From: Bacteroides faecalis
Lineage (GTDB): Bacteria; Bacteroidota; Bacteroidia; Bacteroidales; Bacteroidaceae
DNA: 64,000 bases
Assembly: GCF_003865075.1 (NCBI RefSeq)
Contig: NZ_BHWB01000016.1
Coordinates: 30,881 to 94,880 of the forward strand
Direction of reading: 5' to 3'
This document shows, one piece after another, positions 35,739-44,529 of this stretch (positions are counted from its first letter, which is position 1; every line of letters begins with the position of its first letter). A program made the translations under genes and the position numbers. Below the pieces are notes generated by a model that searched no databases, was not told the origin of the DNA, and saw nothing but the letters and a program-made list of their open reading frames with translations.

Positions 35739-35836
35739 TTTTACTCACCTACTTCAATGAACTTCGCCAGCAGATATTCATAACATTTCTCACAAAATAA
35801 TCATCCTCTATAACCTATATACTCACATCATTATAA

Positions 35837-35844
35837 TATCTTTG
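35837..35844 (+). promoter_or_regulatory. -7 element of the thioredoxin-like lipoprotein gene
   Basis: TATCTTTG, exact consensus, 9 bp before the ATG at 35854. A TTG inside this element (35842) would extend the frame but is unlikely as start. Confidence 0.55.
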
Positions 35845-35853
35845 TTACGTAAT

Positions 35854-36431
35854 ATGCACAATAACAATGAAAAAAAAATAGTTGATTATTTACTTCTACT
35901 TACTGTATCAGTATTCTTCTTAACCGGATGTATACAAGACGACGATGAAGAACCGAACGGAGCTAACATTCAAGTAAATGACGAGTTACCCACATTCTCC
36001 GTACGATTGAATACTGGTGAAACAATTACCAGCCAATCGTTAGAAGGAAAAATTTCATTCATAGTGCTAATGAGTGTAACTTGCCCGGACTGCATTGCCG
36101 AACTTCCCGTTATAGAGAGGCTATATACAGAATACAAAAAAGATAAGGATATTGTCATATTCACAATCAGTCGTGAACAAGGAGAACAAATAGTAGGAAA
36201 ATTCTGGGAGGAACAGCATTACACAATGCCTTACTCGGCTCAAGAGGATCGAACCGTTTACAGTTTATTCGCCAAAAGCGGAGTTCCACGCATATATATA
36301 TCCAATAAAAACAGAATAGTCCAATATATATATATACAGATGATCCTCTTGCCAAATATGAGGAGCTTAAAGCAAATATAGAATCATTAATCAAAGCATC
36401 CAATAAATTACCAGAAAAACACAAGTTATAA
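35854..36431 (+). pseudogene. TlpA/thioredoxin-like lipoprotein, frameshifted in a (TA)6 tract
   Basis: From the ATG at 35854: lipoprotein signal ending FFLTGC, then a redoxin fold with SFIVLMSVTCPDCIAELPVIERLY (CPDC active site) and SGVPRIYISNKNRIVQY. At 36325-36336 a TA dinucleotide repeat shifts the frame and the protein ends at 36381 with a non-family tail. Removing one TA restores ...TDDPLAKYEELKANIESL to a stop at 36429-36431, which reads naturally. It is therefore a 2-nt insertion: phase variation, decay or a sequence error. It would be a periplasmic disulfide reductase/isomerase. Upstream of an ECF sigma operon. Confidence 0.75.
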
Positions 36432-36552
36432 AGCGTATAAAAGCATCGAATCTATTTGAAAACAAAAGTTTATTTGATCTTTATTTCTTCTTTTGTAATA
36501 ATCAACCATACTAATACGACTAACTTTCCATAACAAGTAAAAAATAAAAGAA

Positions 36553-37047
36553 GTGGAAGAAGAATTCATCGAACAGATAAACCATTATCAAGGGATATTA
36601 CAAAAAATCTGTAATGTCTATTTTTACAAGCATCCTTACAGAGAAGATTATTATCAAGAGATACTGATACGATTATGGAAAGCATACCCTATGTTCAAAC
36701 AAGAAAGTACTTTTTCAACCTGGCTGTATAGGGTTGCCTTAAATGCCGCCATCGATCTGGTACGAAAGGAGAGTGTACGGCCTATCCATAAAGAACTATC
36801 AGCAAGGGAATATCTTATACACGATACACATTCGGAAGATAACTCCATGACAGATAAAAAAGAGTTATTATACCAAGCAATTAATCAGTTAGACAATTTA
36901 GAAAAAGCAATTATCATTCTTTATCTTGAAGGTTACGAATACAAAGAAATATCAACTCTTATAGGTATTTCCGAGAGCAATGTCGGAGTGAAAATTAATA
37001 GAATCAAGAAACAACTCATAAAACGAATAAAAGATGGAAGAAAATAA
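36553..37047 (+). CDS. ECF sigma factor
   Basis: 164 residues from a GTG start. Region 2 is KICNVYFYKHPYREDYYQEILIRLWKAYPMFKQESTFSTWLYRVALNAAIDLVRKE and region 4 is LEKAIIILYLEGYEYKEISTLIGISESNVGVKINRIKKQLI. It overlaps the next gene by 14 nt, which encodes a membrane protein likely to be its anti-sigma factor. Different type from the FecI-like factor at 9.2 kb: no FecR or TonB genes adjoin it. Confidence 0.88.
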   Translation: MEEEFIEQINHYQGILQKICNVYFYKHPYREDYYQEILIRLWKAYPMFKQESTFSTWLYRVALNAAIDLVRKESVRPIHKELSAREYLIHDTHSEDNSMTDKKELLYQAINQLDNLEKAIIILYLEGYEYKEISTLIGISESNVGVKINRIKKQLIKRIKDGRK

Positions 37048-37624
37048 TTTAAAAGAACTCTGGAAAGAAATACATGCTGGCACCGAAGAGAAACCAGTTA
37101 ATATAAAGGAGATTATACGTAGAAAACATTGCCATATGATTTCTCACACATTGCATCGTCAGAAATTTCTAATCTGTCTGTTTGCTACCCTACTGATAAT
37201 TTCAGTAGTAACCACTACTTTTGATATGATCGTTATGGAAAGATTCTCTATCCATCTATGGATACCATGCGCCTTTCTAGTATATTTGTTACTTTCTAGT
37301 ATCAGACACTATCAACTATTTACAAGGTCAGCCGATTTATATTCAATCACAGATTCCGATGCTATACTTAAAAGACAATTAAAACGGAAGATCAATCTTG
37401 ATTTTATGATCTATCTGATATATTTTTATGGGATGGCAATCAGATTAATCTATATGTATTTTAGCAGTTCGGATGAATTAAAAAGTATTTCATTCCTTAT
37501 AATGCTCTTTATTGGACTTCTTTTTATTATTCCCTGGTTAATAAGATATCAGCAGAAACATCGATACAGATGTTATTTTAACTCACTTGATAAGAGTCGT
37601 AAGCTGTTGGAAGTCTCCGAATAA
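37034..37624 (+). CDS. Membrane protein, probable anti-sigma factor
   Basis: 196 residues. The cytoplasmic N-terminus (about 1-43: MEENNLKELWKEIHAGTEEKPVNIKEII) resembles the sigma-binding region of small anti-sigma factors. Four hydrophobic segments follow (about 49-66, 76-92, 121-138 and 148-170). Translation is coupled to the sigma gene by a 14-nt overlap. No zinc-finger H-x3-C-x2-C is visible. Function is inferred from position; I recognise no specific family. Confidence 0.7.
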   Translation: MEENNLKELWKEIHAGTEEKPVNIKEIIRRKHCHMISHTLHRQKFLICLFATLLIISVVTTTFDMIVMERFSIHLWIPCAFLVYLLLSSIRHYQLFTRSADLYSITDSDAILKRQLKRKINLDFMIYLIYFYGMAIRLIYMYFSSSDELKSISFLIMLFIGLLFIIPWLIRYQQKHRYRCYFNSLDKSRKLLEVSE

Positions 37625-37629
37625 ATCTC

Positions 37630-37637
37630 TACTTTTG
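37630..37637 (+). promoter_or_regulatory. -7 element of aroA
   Basis: TACTTTTG, exact TAnnTTTG, 28 bp before the ATG at 37665. Confidence 0.55.
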
Positions 37638-37664
37638 TCCTCCATAACAAAGAACATACTTAGA

Positions 37665-38897
37665 ATGGTACGCTATAAACTCACTTCTCCGCCAATGGTA
37701 AAAGCAACAATCCAGTTGCCGGCATCCAAAAGTATCAGTAACCGCGCACTCATCATCAATGCGTTAGGCAAAGGTAGTTATTCTCCTGAGAACCTGTCCG
37801 ACTGTGATGATACCCAAGTTATGATAAAGGCTTTGACTGAAAACAAAGAAACGATCGATATCATGGCCGCCGGAACTGCTATGCGCTTTCTGACGGCTTA
37901 TCTAAGTGTTACTCCGGGAAAACATACCATCACAGGGACTGCTCGTATGCAGCAACGTCCCATACAAATATTGGTTAATGCTCTTCGTGAACTGGGAGCT
38001 GAAATCGAATATGCAGGAAATGAAGGTTTTCCTCCATTACATATTATAGGGACAGAATTAAAGAAGAATGAAATCGCATTGAAAGGAAATGTAAGTTCCC
38101 AATACATTTCCGCTTTATTAATGATAGGACCTGTACTCAAAAACGGACTAACATTGCATTTAAGTGGAGAGATCATCTCACGCCCCTATATCAACCTTAC
38201 ATTACAATTAATGAACGATTTTGGAGCAAAAGCTGCATGGACTGCTCCTAACAGCATTTCTGTCGCACCACAACCATACGAGAGTATTCCCTTTACCGTA
38301 GAAAGTGATTGGAGTGCTGCCTCATATTGGTATCAGATTGCAGCATTATCTTCTAAAGCAGAAATAGAATTATTGGGATTATTTCACCATAGCTACCAGG
38401 GAGATAGCCGTGGAGCAGAAGTTTTTTCACGATTGGGAATCACTACCGAATTTACAGCTAAAGGTGTAAAACTGAAAAAGACAGGTAACGCATTGAAAAA
38501 ATTGGAAGAAGACCTTGTTGATATTCCAGATCTGGCACAAACATTTGTTGTAACCTGTGCTTTGCTGAATATTCCTTTCCGTTTTACAGGCTTACAGAGT
38601 CTAAAAATCAAAGAGACGGACCGCATTACAGCTTTAAGAAGTGAACTGAAAAAATTAGGATACCTTATCGAAGAAGAAAATGATAGTGTGTTAATGTGGA
38701 ATGGTGAACGTTGTACACCTGAACAAACACCCATAATCCAAACATACGAAGACCATCGGATGGCAATGGCATTTGCCCCGGCAGCCATTCTCTATCCGGA
38801 TCTACAAATCGCTGAACCAGAAGTCGTTTCTAAATCATATCCTAATTATTGGGAACATTTGAAGCAAGCTGGATTTCAAATAATAAGCGAAAAGTAA
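37665..38897 (+). CDS. aroA: 3-phosphoshikimate 1-carboxyvinyltransferase (EPSP synthase)
   Basis: 410 residues from the ATG at 37665; the longer frame from 37587 reads into the previous gene. Motifs: QLPASKSISNRALIINALGKG (S3P binding), AAGTAMRFLTAYL, QQRPIQILVNALRELGAEIEY, SSQYISALLMIGPVL, and the C-terminal KIKETDRITALRSELKKLG with EDHRMAMAFAPAAI. It catalyses PEP plus shikimate-3-P to EPSP in aromatic amino-acid synthesis. Slightly short of the usual 427-440 residues, as in other Bacteroides. The N-terminal PGTAMRF Gly of the PEP site is replaced by AAGTAMRF, within family variation. Confidence 0.94.
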   Translation: MVRYKLTSPPMVKATIQLPASKSISNRALIINALGKGSYSPENLSDCDDTQVMIKALTENKETIDIMAAGTAMRFLTAYLSVTPGKHTITGTARMQQRPIQILVNALRELGAEIEYAGNEGFPPLHIIGTELKKNEIALKGNVSSQYISALLMIGPVLKNGLTLHLSGEIISRPYINLTLQLMNDFGAKAAWTAPNSISVAPQPYESIPFTVESDWSAASYWYQIAALSSKAEIELLGLFHHSYQGDSRGAEVFSRLGITTEFTAKGVKLKKTGNALKKLEEDLVDIPDLAQTFVVTCALLNIPFRFTGLQSLKIKETDRITALRSELKKLGYLIEEENDSVLMWNGERCTPEQTPIIQTYEDHRMAMAFAPAAILYPDLQIAEPEVVSKSYPNYWEHLKQAGFQIISEK

Positions 38898-38907
38898 CTA
38901 TTACGTT

Positions 38908-39480
38908 GTGAAAGATTTCAATAAATACACTTCACATATCAATTTCTCCCCTGTTATAGACTTTACAATCCAACAGGGAAAATCTGTTAATTATAAAAAA
39001 GGAGAATACTTCGTCCGACAAGGAGAAATCTGCAAAACATTAGGATTTGTAAGCTCCGGATCTTTCCGATACTGTTGTATTAATAGTTTAGGAGAAATGA
39101 ATATTGTAGGCTATACCTTTGAAGGGTCTTTTGTCGGCAACTATCCTGCTGTCCAACTGCAAGATAAATCAAACGTAGACATACAAGCTTTATGTGATTG
39201 TACTGTATATGAACTCACTCATCAACAAGTTAATGAGTTTTATGAAGCCAACGCAGAGCATCAACGTTTAGGACGTCACATTGCCGAGACCTTATTATGG
39301 GAAGTCTATGACCGGATGATTTCAATGTATAGCCTGACACCCGAAGAACGTTATCTTGAAATCTTAAACCGTTGTCCCGGCTTACTAAAACTCATCACCT
39401 TAAAAGAACTTGCTTCCTATCTACTTATACGTCCTGAAACACTTAGCCGAATCCGAAAAAGAGTCGTTCGCAAACAATAG
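38908..39480 (+). CDS. Crp/Fnr-family transcriptional regulator
   Basis: 190 residues from a GTG start 10 bp after aroA. The cyclic-nucleotide-binding-like beta-barrel is about 15-115 (YKKGEYFVRQGEICKTLGFVSSGSFRYC). The dimer helix is about 120-140. The C-terminal HTH is LKELASYLLIRPETLSRIRKRVV. The recognition helix P-E-T-L-S-R has Glu, Ser and Arg spaced as in E. coli FNR (E209, S212, R213), residues that read TTGAT half sites. No N-terminal FNR cysteine cluster, so it need not bind Fe-S. A perfect TTGAT-N4-ATCAA site lies 77 bp past its stop. Confidence 0.88.
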   Translation: MKDFNKYTSHINFSPVIDFTIQQGKSVNYKKGEYFVRQGEICKTLGFVSSGSFRYCCINSLGEMNIVGYTFEGSFVGNYPAVQLQDKSNVDIQALCDCTVYELTHQQVNEFYEANAEHQRLGRHIAETLLWEVYDRMISMYSLTPEERYLEILNRCPGLLKLITLKELASYLLIRPETLSRIRKRVVRKQ

Positions 39481-39550
39481 CATACGCCAGCATCCATACA
39501 AATATCAGTACAAACTCCTACCCAAATAGTTAAACTGCAAATCTCTTTCA

Positions 39551-39572
39551 ATTCTTGATTTCAATCAAGAAT
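39551..39572. promoter_or_regulatory. Perfect FNR-type palindrome upstream of the SDR gene
   Basis: Nine-base arms around TTCA containing TTGAT-TTCA-ATCAA, the exact consensus FNR half-sites. Its centre (39561-39562) is about 30 bp upstream of the -7 element TACTTTTG, near -43 of the predicted start. That is a class II activator position. The Crp/Fnr protein encoded just upstream has the matching E-T-x-S-R recognition helix. Confidence 0.65.
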
Positions 39573-39590
39573 ATTTTCACTTACCTCCTC

Positions 39591-39598
39591 TACTTTTG
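39591..39598 (+). promoter_or_regulatory. -7 element of the SDR gene
   Basis: TACTTTTG, exact TAnnTTTG, 28 bp before the ATG at 39627 and downstream of the FNR-type box. Confidence 0.55.
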
Positions 39599-39626
39599 CA
39601 AACAAAACCAAACTGATATTCACATC

Positions 39627-40344
39627 ATGAAAAGAATAATGATTATAGGTGCCACTTCAGGCATTGGTCGCGGATTAGCAGAACAATATCTTCGAGAAAA
39701 TTGTCTGATCGGTATTACCGGGCGCAGAGAAAACTTACTTAAAGAACTCTTCAATCAAAAGCAAGATCAAGTATTTTATCAGGTATGTGATATTACCAAC
39801 ATCCAAACCACCCTCTCAAGATTAGAAACACTTGTACAGAAGATGGGTGGAATGGATATTCTGATTATCTGTGCAGGAACGGGAGAGTTAAACCCGAAAC
39901 TATCTTATCGACTGGAAGAACCCACTCTATTAACCAATGTAATCGGATTTACGAATATAGCCGACTGGGGATTTCGCTATTTTGAAGCTCAGAAGAGAGG
40001 TCATTTAGTCGCCATTTCTTCTGTAGGGTGGTACACGAGGAAGTGGCATCGCTCCCGCTTACAATGCTTCCAAAGCCTATCAAATCAACTACATGGAAGG
40101 ACTTCGACAAAAAGCGACCAAATCTCCCTACTCTATTTATACTACGGATATTCGTCCCGGGTTTGTAGATACTGCTATGGCAAAAGGGGAGGGACTATTT
40201 TGGATCACTCCGGTAGATAAAGCAGTAAAGCAAATAACGAAAGCTATCTCTCATAAGAAAAAAATAGCTTTCGTCTCCAAAAGATGGGAATATGTAGCGT
40301 GGCTGTTCAGATTGATACCTTCGGCTCTTTATTGCAGAATGTAA
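39627..40344 (+). pseudogene. Short-chain dehydrogenase, frameshifted by one extra G
   Basis: From the ATG at 39627: MKRIMIIGATSGIGRGLAEQYL (cofactor motif GATSGIG), ITGRRENL, CAGTGELN and LVAISSVG. At 40026-40028 a GGG run puts the remainder out of frame; with GG it would read SSVGGTRGSGIAPAYNASKAYQINYMEGLRQ, restoring the catalytic Y-N-A-S-K and the rest to the stop at 40344 (DIRPGFVDTAMAKG). So an SDR of about 238 residues is split by a single inserted base. Could be true inactivation or a sequencing error. The upstream box suggests control by the Crp/Fnr protein. Confidence 0.8.
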
Positions 40345-40369
40345 TTAACAATAAAAACTCACATCTTCA

Positions 40370-41368
40370 TTAATAGTTTTTCTCATTCGCCATCTTCCAC
40401 ATATTCAAGAAAGAGGCTTTGGTTATTTCTACAATTTTATCCCAATTCAACCGGTCGGCATGGTCCGATGGTTGGTGATAGTCAGGATGTCCGTCTGTAT
40501 GATACCAGATAATAGGAATGCCGACTTTGGCAAATGTACCGTTATCGCTACCTCCCACAGGATTATCCCACGCACGATAATCAGGCTGGAGTTTCAGTTC
40601 ATATTTTTTAATATCCTCTTTCAGCCAATCACCAAAAACCGGATGAGCAGCGGTATAGAAATAAACAACCTGTTGAGGTTGCTCGGGCTTATTATTACGT
40701 CCGATCATATCGAAATTCAAATATCCTTTAATCTTAGAAACAAAAGGGCAATTCTGCACAAAATATTTAGAACCAAGCAAACCTTTCTCTTCTCCATCCC
40801 AAAAAGCAAAGATGACGTTCCGTTCCGGTTTCTGTCCACTCGTAACAAATGCTCGGGCTATCTGTAATACAGCAGATACACCGGAAGCATTATCATCTGC
40901 ACCATTATATATCTGATCCCCATCGAGAGCCGAATCAATCCCTAAATGATCAAAGTGCGCACCTACAATGACATACTCATTTGTATTTTTACCGGGAATC
41001 ATTCCTAGAACATTTCTCATAGAAAGTTTTTGATGCACTCCTAATTTCAACTTTGCAATAGAATCAGGATGCACCTCAAGCCTTCCTTGCTTCTGACGTT
41101 CTTTACGGTAAGCTTCGAAAGGCTGAAAATAACTCTCATTCAAAGGTTGTATTCCCATCCATTGTAATAAAGAAACGATGTATTCGGAAGATACACGTGC
41201 CCCATGAAATCCTGCCTCACGCCCTTCCAACTCATCTGCAGCCAAAAAGCCAATGGTAGCTTTAGCAGAAGAACAATTAATACTTCTCAAACCTTTTTCT
41301 AGTGGAGTCTGAGCATAAAGACTCCAACTGACAAATAATAATCCTACTAACAAAATATGTTTCTTCAT
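40370..41368 (-). CDS. Secreted M28-family zinc aminopeptidase
   Basis: 332 residues with a signal peptide to about residue 19 (KKHILLVGLLFVSWSLYAQ). Binuclear zinc ligands in order: H in VGAHFDHLG, bridging D in YNGADDNASGVSAV, catalytic E and ligand E in FWDGEEKGLLGSKYF, D in LNFDMIGRNNK, and H in WYHTDGHPDYHQPSDH. Typical peptidase of the M28 aminopeptidase group acting in the periplasm. Bacteroidetes members are often annotated as glutaminyl-peptide cyclotransferase-like; the ligand set alone cannot separate the two. Convergent with the SDR gene. Confidence 0.88.
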   Translation of the reverse strand: MKKHILLVGLLFVSWSLYAQTPLEKGLRSINCSSAKATIGFLAADELEGREAGFHGARVSSEYIVSLLQWMGIQPLNESYFQPFEAYRKERQKQGRLEVHPDSIAKLKLGVHQKLSMRNVLGMIPGKNTNEYVIVGAHFDHLGIDSALDGDQIYNGADDNASGVSAVLQIARAFVTSGQKPERNVIFAFWDGEEKGLLGSKYFVQNCPFVSKIKGYLNFDMIGRNNKPEQPQQVVYFYTAAHPVFGDWLKEDIKKYELKLQPDYRAWDNPVGGSDNGTFAKVGIPIIWYHTDGHPDYHQPSDHADRLNWDKIVEITKASFLNMWKMANEKNY

Positions 41369-41396
41369 AGTATTATATAGACTTTAATTTATATAG

Positions 41397-42494
41397 CTAG
41401 TTCCAATGATCATCTTCCAACTTCCATCCTTTGCGTATGGGTATTTCTTTCTGGCAAGTCTTTTCTCCCGGATTATCATAAATCGAAAGTATATACCGCA
41501 TATAATCGGACGGACGAACTTGCCCCAATGATTCAAAAAGCTCATTTAAAGCATCTGCTTCCAAACAATTAGAATGACAATCTAACTGAGTTAATATCCA
41601 CGTATCCTCAATTGACAAGTGCGTCAATTGATTATTATCACAACGTAAATAAGCAATTGAAAAAGCTCCTGGCATATGTAATTCCGTTAGTTTATTATAA
41701 CTACAACCAAATTCGGTTATCGTTGGCAATTTATCCAGAAAATCAATCTTATCAAAATTACAATAATTGATAAACAAGGAACCTATTGCCATCTCATCAT
41801 CAAACTTTAATGTCGAAAGATTCGGATTATAACTGCAATCCACTTCTTTTAAGCGAGGCAGGCCTTTCATAGAAAGAGAAGTCAGATCGTTATAAGAACA
41901 AAATAATTTCTCCAAATAGGACTTACTACCTATTTCTAATGAAGTTAATTTGGGATTCGAATATATCTGTAATGTTTTCAAGTTATCACACTGAACGATA
42001 TCCAACCGTTTCAAATCAGGCATATTACCTATACTAAGATCTTCCACATTAGGACAAGAAGCACTCAAATCCAATTCCGTAGTAGATTTTAAACTATTTA
42101 TATGCAAATTTCTCATCCGGGGCAGAATTCCCAAATGCAAGTCACTTACATTCAATAATTCGGTCCCTATCGCGCAATAATCCAATTCTTCGGCCCAAAT
42201 TTTAACACGATAACTCCGGCAATTTCCATATTTATAGCTGATAATCGTCTGGCTGGGATCTTCAATCTTTTGCAAACGCCCATCTCCCCAATCGACCACC
42301 ATTCTCCCTCCATTGGCTGACAAATCAATTTGCCTCCAATCGCTGACTATTTCTACCGTAAACTGGATTGTATTCTCATTTGTCATCTTCGGAGTTACAA
42401 AGTCATCGCCAAACACACTCCTATCTTCTCCACAAGAAATGCAAAGAAAGAATAAACATATACCCACTATATCGAACAAATGATGTAGCTTCAT
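41397..42494 (-). CDS. Leucine-rich-repeat lipoprotein
   Basis: 365 residues with a lipoprotein signal (IVGICLFFLCISC, then GED). An N-terminal beta domain (about 35-105: FTVEIVSDWRQIDLSANGGRMVVDWGDGR, a PKD-like opening) precedes about ten LRR units spaced about 20-22 residues (LRNLHINSLKSTTELDLSA, LEDLSIGNMPDLKRLDI, LKTLQIYSNPKLTSLEI, LEKLFCSYNDLTSLSM, LKEVDCSYNPNLSTLKF and so on). Resembles Bacteroides BspA-like surface LRR proteins. Probable binding or adhesion role outside the cytoplasm. Adjacent to the M28 gene and likely cotranscribed with it. Confidence 0.83.
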   Translation of the reverse strand: MKLHHLFDIVGICLFFLCISCGEDRSVFGDDFVTPKMTNENTIQFTVEIVSDWRQIDLSANGGRMVVDWGDGRLQKIEDPSQTIISYKYGNCRSYRVKIWAEELDYCAIGTELLNVSDLHLGILPRMRNLHINSLKSTTELDLSASCPNVEDLSIGNMPDLKRLDIVQCDNLKTLQIYSNPKLTSLEIGSKSYLEKLFCSYNDLTSLSMKGLPRLKEVDCSYNPNLSTLKFDDEMAIGSLFINYCNFDKIDFLDKLPTITEFGCSYNKLTELHMPGAFSIAYLRCDNNQLTHLSIEDTWILTQLDCHSNCLEADALNELFESLGQVRPSDYMRYILSIYDNPGEKTCQKEIPIRKGWKLEDDHWN

Positions 42495-42574
42495 CGTATA
42501 ATAAATTTAGTTAGTAAGGTACAAAAGTAAGAAAAGAAATAGATACCATACATGATAGAATACAAATTAATAAG

Positions 42575-42582
42575 TAACTTTG
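42575..42582 (+). promoter_or_regulatory. -7 element for the 42.6-kb gene cluster
   Basis: TAACTTTG, exact TAnnTTTG, 23 bp before the ATG at 42606. Confidence 0.55.
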
Positions 42583-42605
42583 CAGAAAATTGACTGATTA
42601 TAATT

Positions 42606-43031
42606 ATGTGGATACTCATAACGGGTCTAGTGTTGCTGGGCATTATCGCACTGATTGCCGGAATAATCCGCAACAAAAGACTGGAACAGAAAATAGCAAA
42701 AGGTGAATTGGATCGAATGCCCGAAGTGAAGGAAGTGGATGCAGAATGCTGCGGACAACATGAGGTATGCGAGAAAGAAAGTCTATTGGCCGCTGTCAGC
42801 AAAAAAATAGAATATTATGACGACGAAGAGTTAGATCAGTTTATCGGACGTGCTGGAGATGACTACACCGACGAAGAAACCAATCAATTCCGAGATGTAT
42901 TGTATACCATGCAGGATGTAGATGTCGCAGGATGGATACGTAGCTTGCAACTTCGGGGAATTGAACTGCCGGACGATCTTAAGGATGAAGTATTCTTGAT
43001 CATTGGAGAACGCAGGACATCACATTCATAA
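42606..43031 (+). CDS. Membrane-anchored acidic protein of unknown function
   Basis: 141 residues. A single N-terminal TM (MWILITGLVLLGIIALIAGII) is followed by a basic patch and an acidic soluble domain with two adjacent cysteines (DAECCGQHEVC, three Cys in nine residues) and helix-rich EELDQFIGRAGDDYTDEETNQFRDVLYTMQDVDVAGWIRSLQLRGIELP. The cysteine-rich stretch could bind a metal, which would fit the downstream metal-type ABC permease; this is inference. Overlaps the next open frame but not the probable GTG start at 43048. Confidence 0.75.
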   Translation: MWILITGLVLLGIIALIAGIIRNKRLEQKIAKGELDRMPEVKEVDAECCGQHEVCEKESLLAAVSKKIEYYDDEELDQFIGRAGDDYTDEETNQFRDVLYTMQDVDVAGWIRSLQLRGIELPDDLKDEVFLIIGERRTSHS

Positions 43032-43047
43032 ATTCAAAATTAAAAAA

Positions 43048-43851
43048 GTGGATTTACTACAATATACATTCTTTCAACATGCCCTATTAGGAAGTTTGCT
43101 GGCAAGCATTGCCTGTGGAATTATCGGTACGTATATCGTTACCCGCCGGCTGGTGTTTATCAGTGGAGGAATTACCCATGCCTCTTTCGGAGGGATAGGG
43201 CTAGGATTGTTCACCGGGATCTCACCAATACTATCAGCTGCCCTCTTTTCCGTATTATCCGCTTTTGGAGTAGAATGGCTCAGCAAACGGAAAGACATGC
43301 GGGAAGATTCTGCCATCGCTGTATTCTGGACTTTAGGAATGGCTCTAGGTATCATGTTCAGTTTTCTGTCTCCGGGTTTTGCACCCGACCTTTCCGCTTA
43401 TCTTTTCGGGAACATTCTGACCATCAATCAGGTAGATTTGTGGATGTTGGGCATATTAGCTCTAATAATGAGCGGATTCTTCTATTTATATATCCGCCCT
43501 ATCGTATATATTGCTTTCGACCGGGAGTTTGCCCGTTCTCAAAAAATCCCCGTAGAAATATTTGAATATCTGCTAATGATGTTCATCGCATTAACGATTG
43601 TCGCTTGCTTACGTATGGTAGGCATTGTATTGGCTATCTCATTACTCACAATCCCGCAAATGACAGCCAACCTGTTTACATATAATTTCAAAAGAATCAT
43701 CTGGTTATCTATCGTCATCGGTTTTCTGGGATGTTTGGGAGGCTTGTTCATCTCTTATCATTGGAAAGTACCTTCAGGGGCTTCCATTATATTCTTCTCT
43801 ATCCTGATCTATGCAGTTTGCAAAACCGGGAAGAGCCTTATCAAGAAATAG
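43048..43851 (+). CDS. Metal ABC transporter permease (ZnuB/ABC-3 type)
   Basis: 267 residues from a GTG at 43048 giving the family-like start MDLLQYTFFQHALLGSLLASIACGIIGTYIVTRRLVFISGG. About 8-9 TM helices. ISGGITHASFGGIGLGLFTG and DREFARSQKIPVEIFEYLLM are ABC-3 signatures. No ATPase or binding protein adjoins it within the window, so its partners are elsewhere. Probably imports zinc or manganese. A frame extending to 43003 overlaps the previous gene. Confidence 0.85.
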   Translation: MDLLQYTFFQHALLGSLLASIACGIIGTYIVTRRLVFISGGITHASFGGIGLGLFTGISPILSAALFSVLSAFGVEWLSKRKDMREDSAIAVFWTLGMALGIMFSFLSPGFAPDLSAYLFGNILTINQVDLWMLGILALIMSGFFYLYIRPIVYIAFDREFARSQKIPVEIFEYLLMMFIALTIVACLRMVGIVLAISLLTIPQMTANLFTYNFKRIIWLSIVIGFLGCLGGLFISYHWKVPSGASIIFFSILIYAVCKTGKSLIKK

Positions 43852-43871
43852 TTAGACAAAAAAGTTAGCAT

Positions 43872-44285
43872 ATGGAAATCAAAATTCAATCGTTAGAAAA
43901 TATCCATGAAGCAGTTCGCGAATTCATTGCTGCTATGGGAGACAGCACAGTCTTTGCCTTATATGGAAAAATGGGCGCAGGTAAAACAACATTTGTCAAA
44001 GCACTTTGCAAAGAACTAGGTGTTTCGGACGTAATCAGTTCTCCAACTTTTGCTATTGTCAATGAATACCGTTCGGATGAAACGGGAGAATTGATTTATC
44101 ATTTCGACTTTTACCGTATCAAAAAACTGAGTGAAGTTTATGATATGGGCTATGAGGATTATTTCTATAGCGGTGCTCTTTGTTTCATTGAATGGCCCGA
44201 ACTGGTAGAAGAACTATTACCGGGAGACGCTGTAAAAGTAACTATCGAGGAATTGGAAGACGGAAGCAGAACTATTAAGTTATGA
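43872..44285 (+). CDS. tsaE: tRNA N6-threonylcarbamoyladenosine biosynthesis ATPase TsaE
   Basis: 137 residues, typical length. Walker A is LYGKMGAGKTTFVKALCKELG, followed by VSSPTFAIVNEYR-type segment VISSPTFAIVNEYRSD, LIYHFDFYRIKKLSEVYDMGYEDYF and the Walker B-like CFIEWPELVEELLP. It works with TsaB, TsaC and TsaD to make t6A37 in ANN-decoding tRNAs. It overlaps the next gene by 4 nt, and both follow the Znu-type permease. Confidence 0.93.
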   Translation: MEIKIQSLENIHEAVREFIAAMGDSTVFALYGKMGAGKTTFVKALCKELGVSDVISSPTFAIVNEYRSDETGELIYHFDFYRIKKLSEVYDMGYEDYFYSGALCFIEWPELVEELLPGDAVKVTIEELEDGSRTIKL

Positions 44286-44509
44286 CCGGACAATATATCG
44301 TACAAGGAATCTTTGCGCTGGCAGGAATAACTTCCCTGCTGGCGGCATTGTTTAACTGGAACTGGTTTTTCACCACACGCAATGCACAATCTATCATCCG
44401 GAATGTAGGACGCAATCGGGCACGACTTTTCTATGGAGTATTGGGAATCGTACTTATTGGTATGGCTACTTTTTTCTTTATTGAGACGCAAAAAGCGGTT
44501 GGATTATAA
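44282..44509 (+). CDS. Small two-helix membrane protein, immunity-17-like
   Basis: 75 residues with two hydrophobic segments (GIFALAGITSLLAALFNWNWFF and LFYGVLGIVLIGMATFFFIET) flanking a basic loop (TTRNAQSIIRNVGRNRARL). The NWNWFF...RNAQ pattern resembles the 'immunity protein 17' family found throughout Bacteroides. It overlaps tsaE by 4 nt (ATGA). No toxin gene adjoins it, so an immunity role is doubtful here and it may be a housekeeping membrane protein. Confidence 0.7.
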   Translation: MTGQYIVQGIFALAGITSLLAALFNWNWFFTTRNAQSIIRNVGRNRARLFYGVLGIVLIGMATFFFIETQKAVGL

Positions 44510-44529
44510 ATTAGTTTCAACTAACAAGA

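Noticed and set aside
35700..35740. Possible tRNA T-loop (GGGTTCGAGG)
   Set aside because: It is the right arm of an intrinsic terminator stem; no cloverleaf forms around it. No tRNA genes were found in the window.
40093..40344. Independent small gene after the SDR
   Set aside because: It carries the SDR C-terminus downstream of YNASK and joins the upstream part after a 1-base correction.
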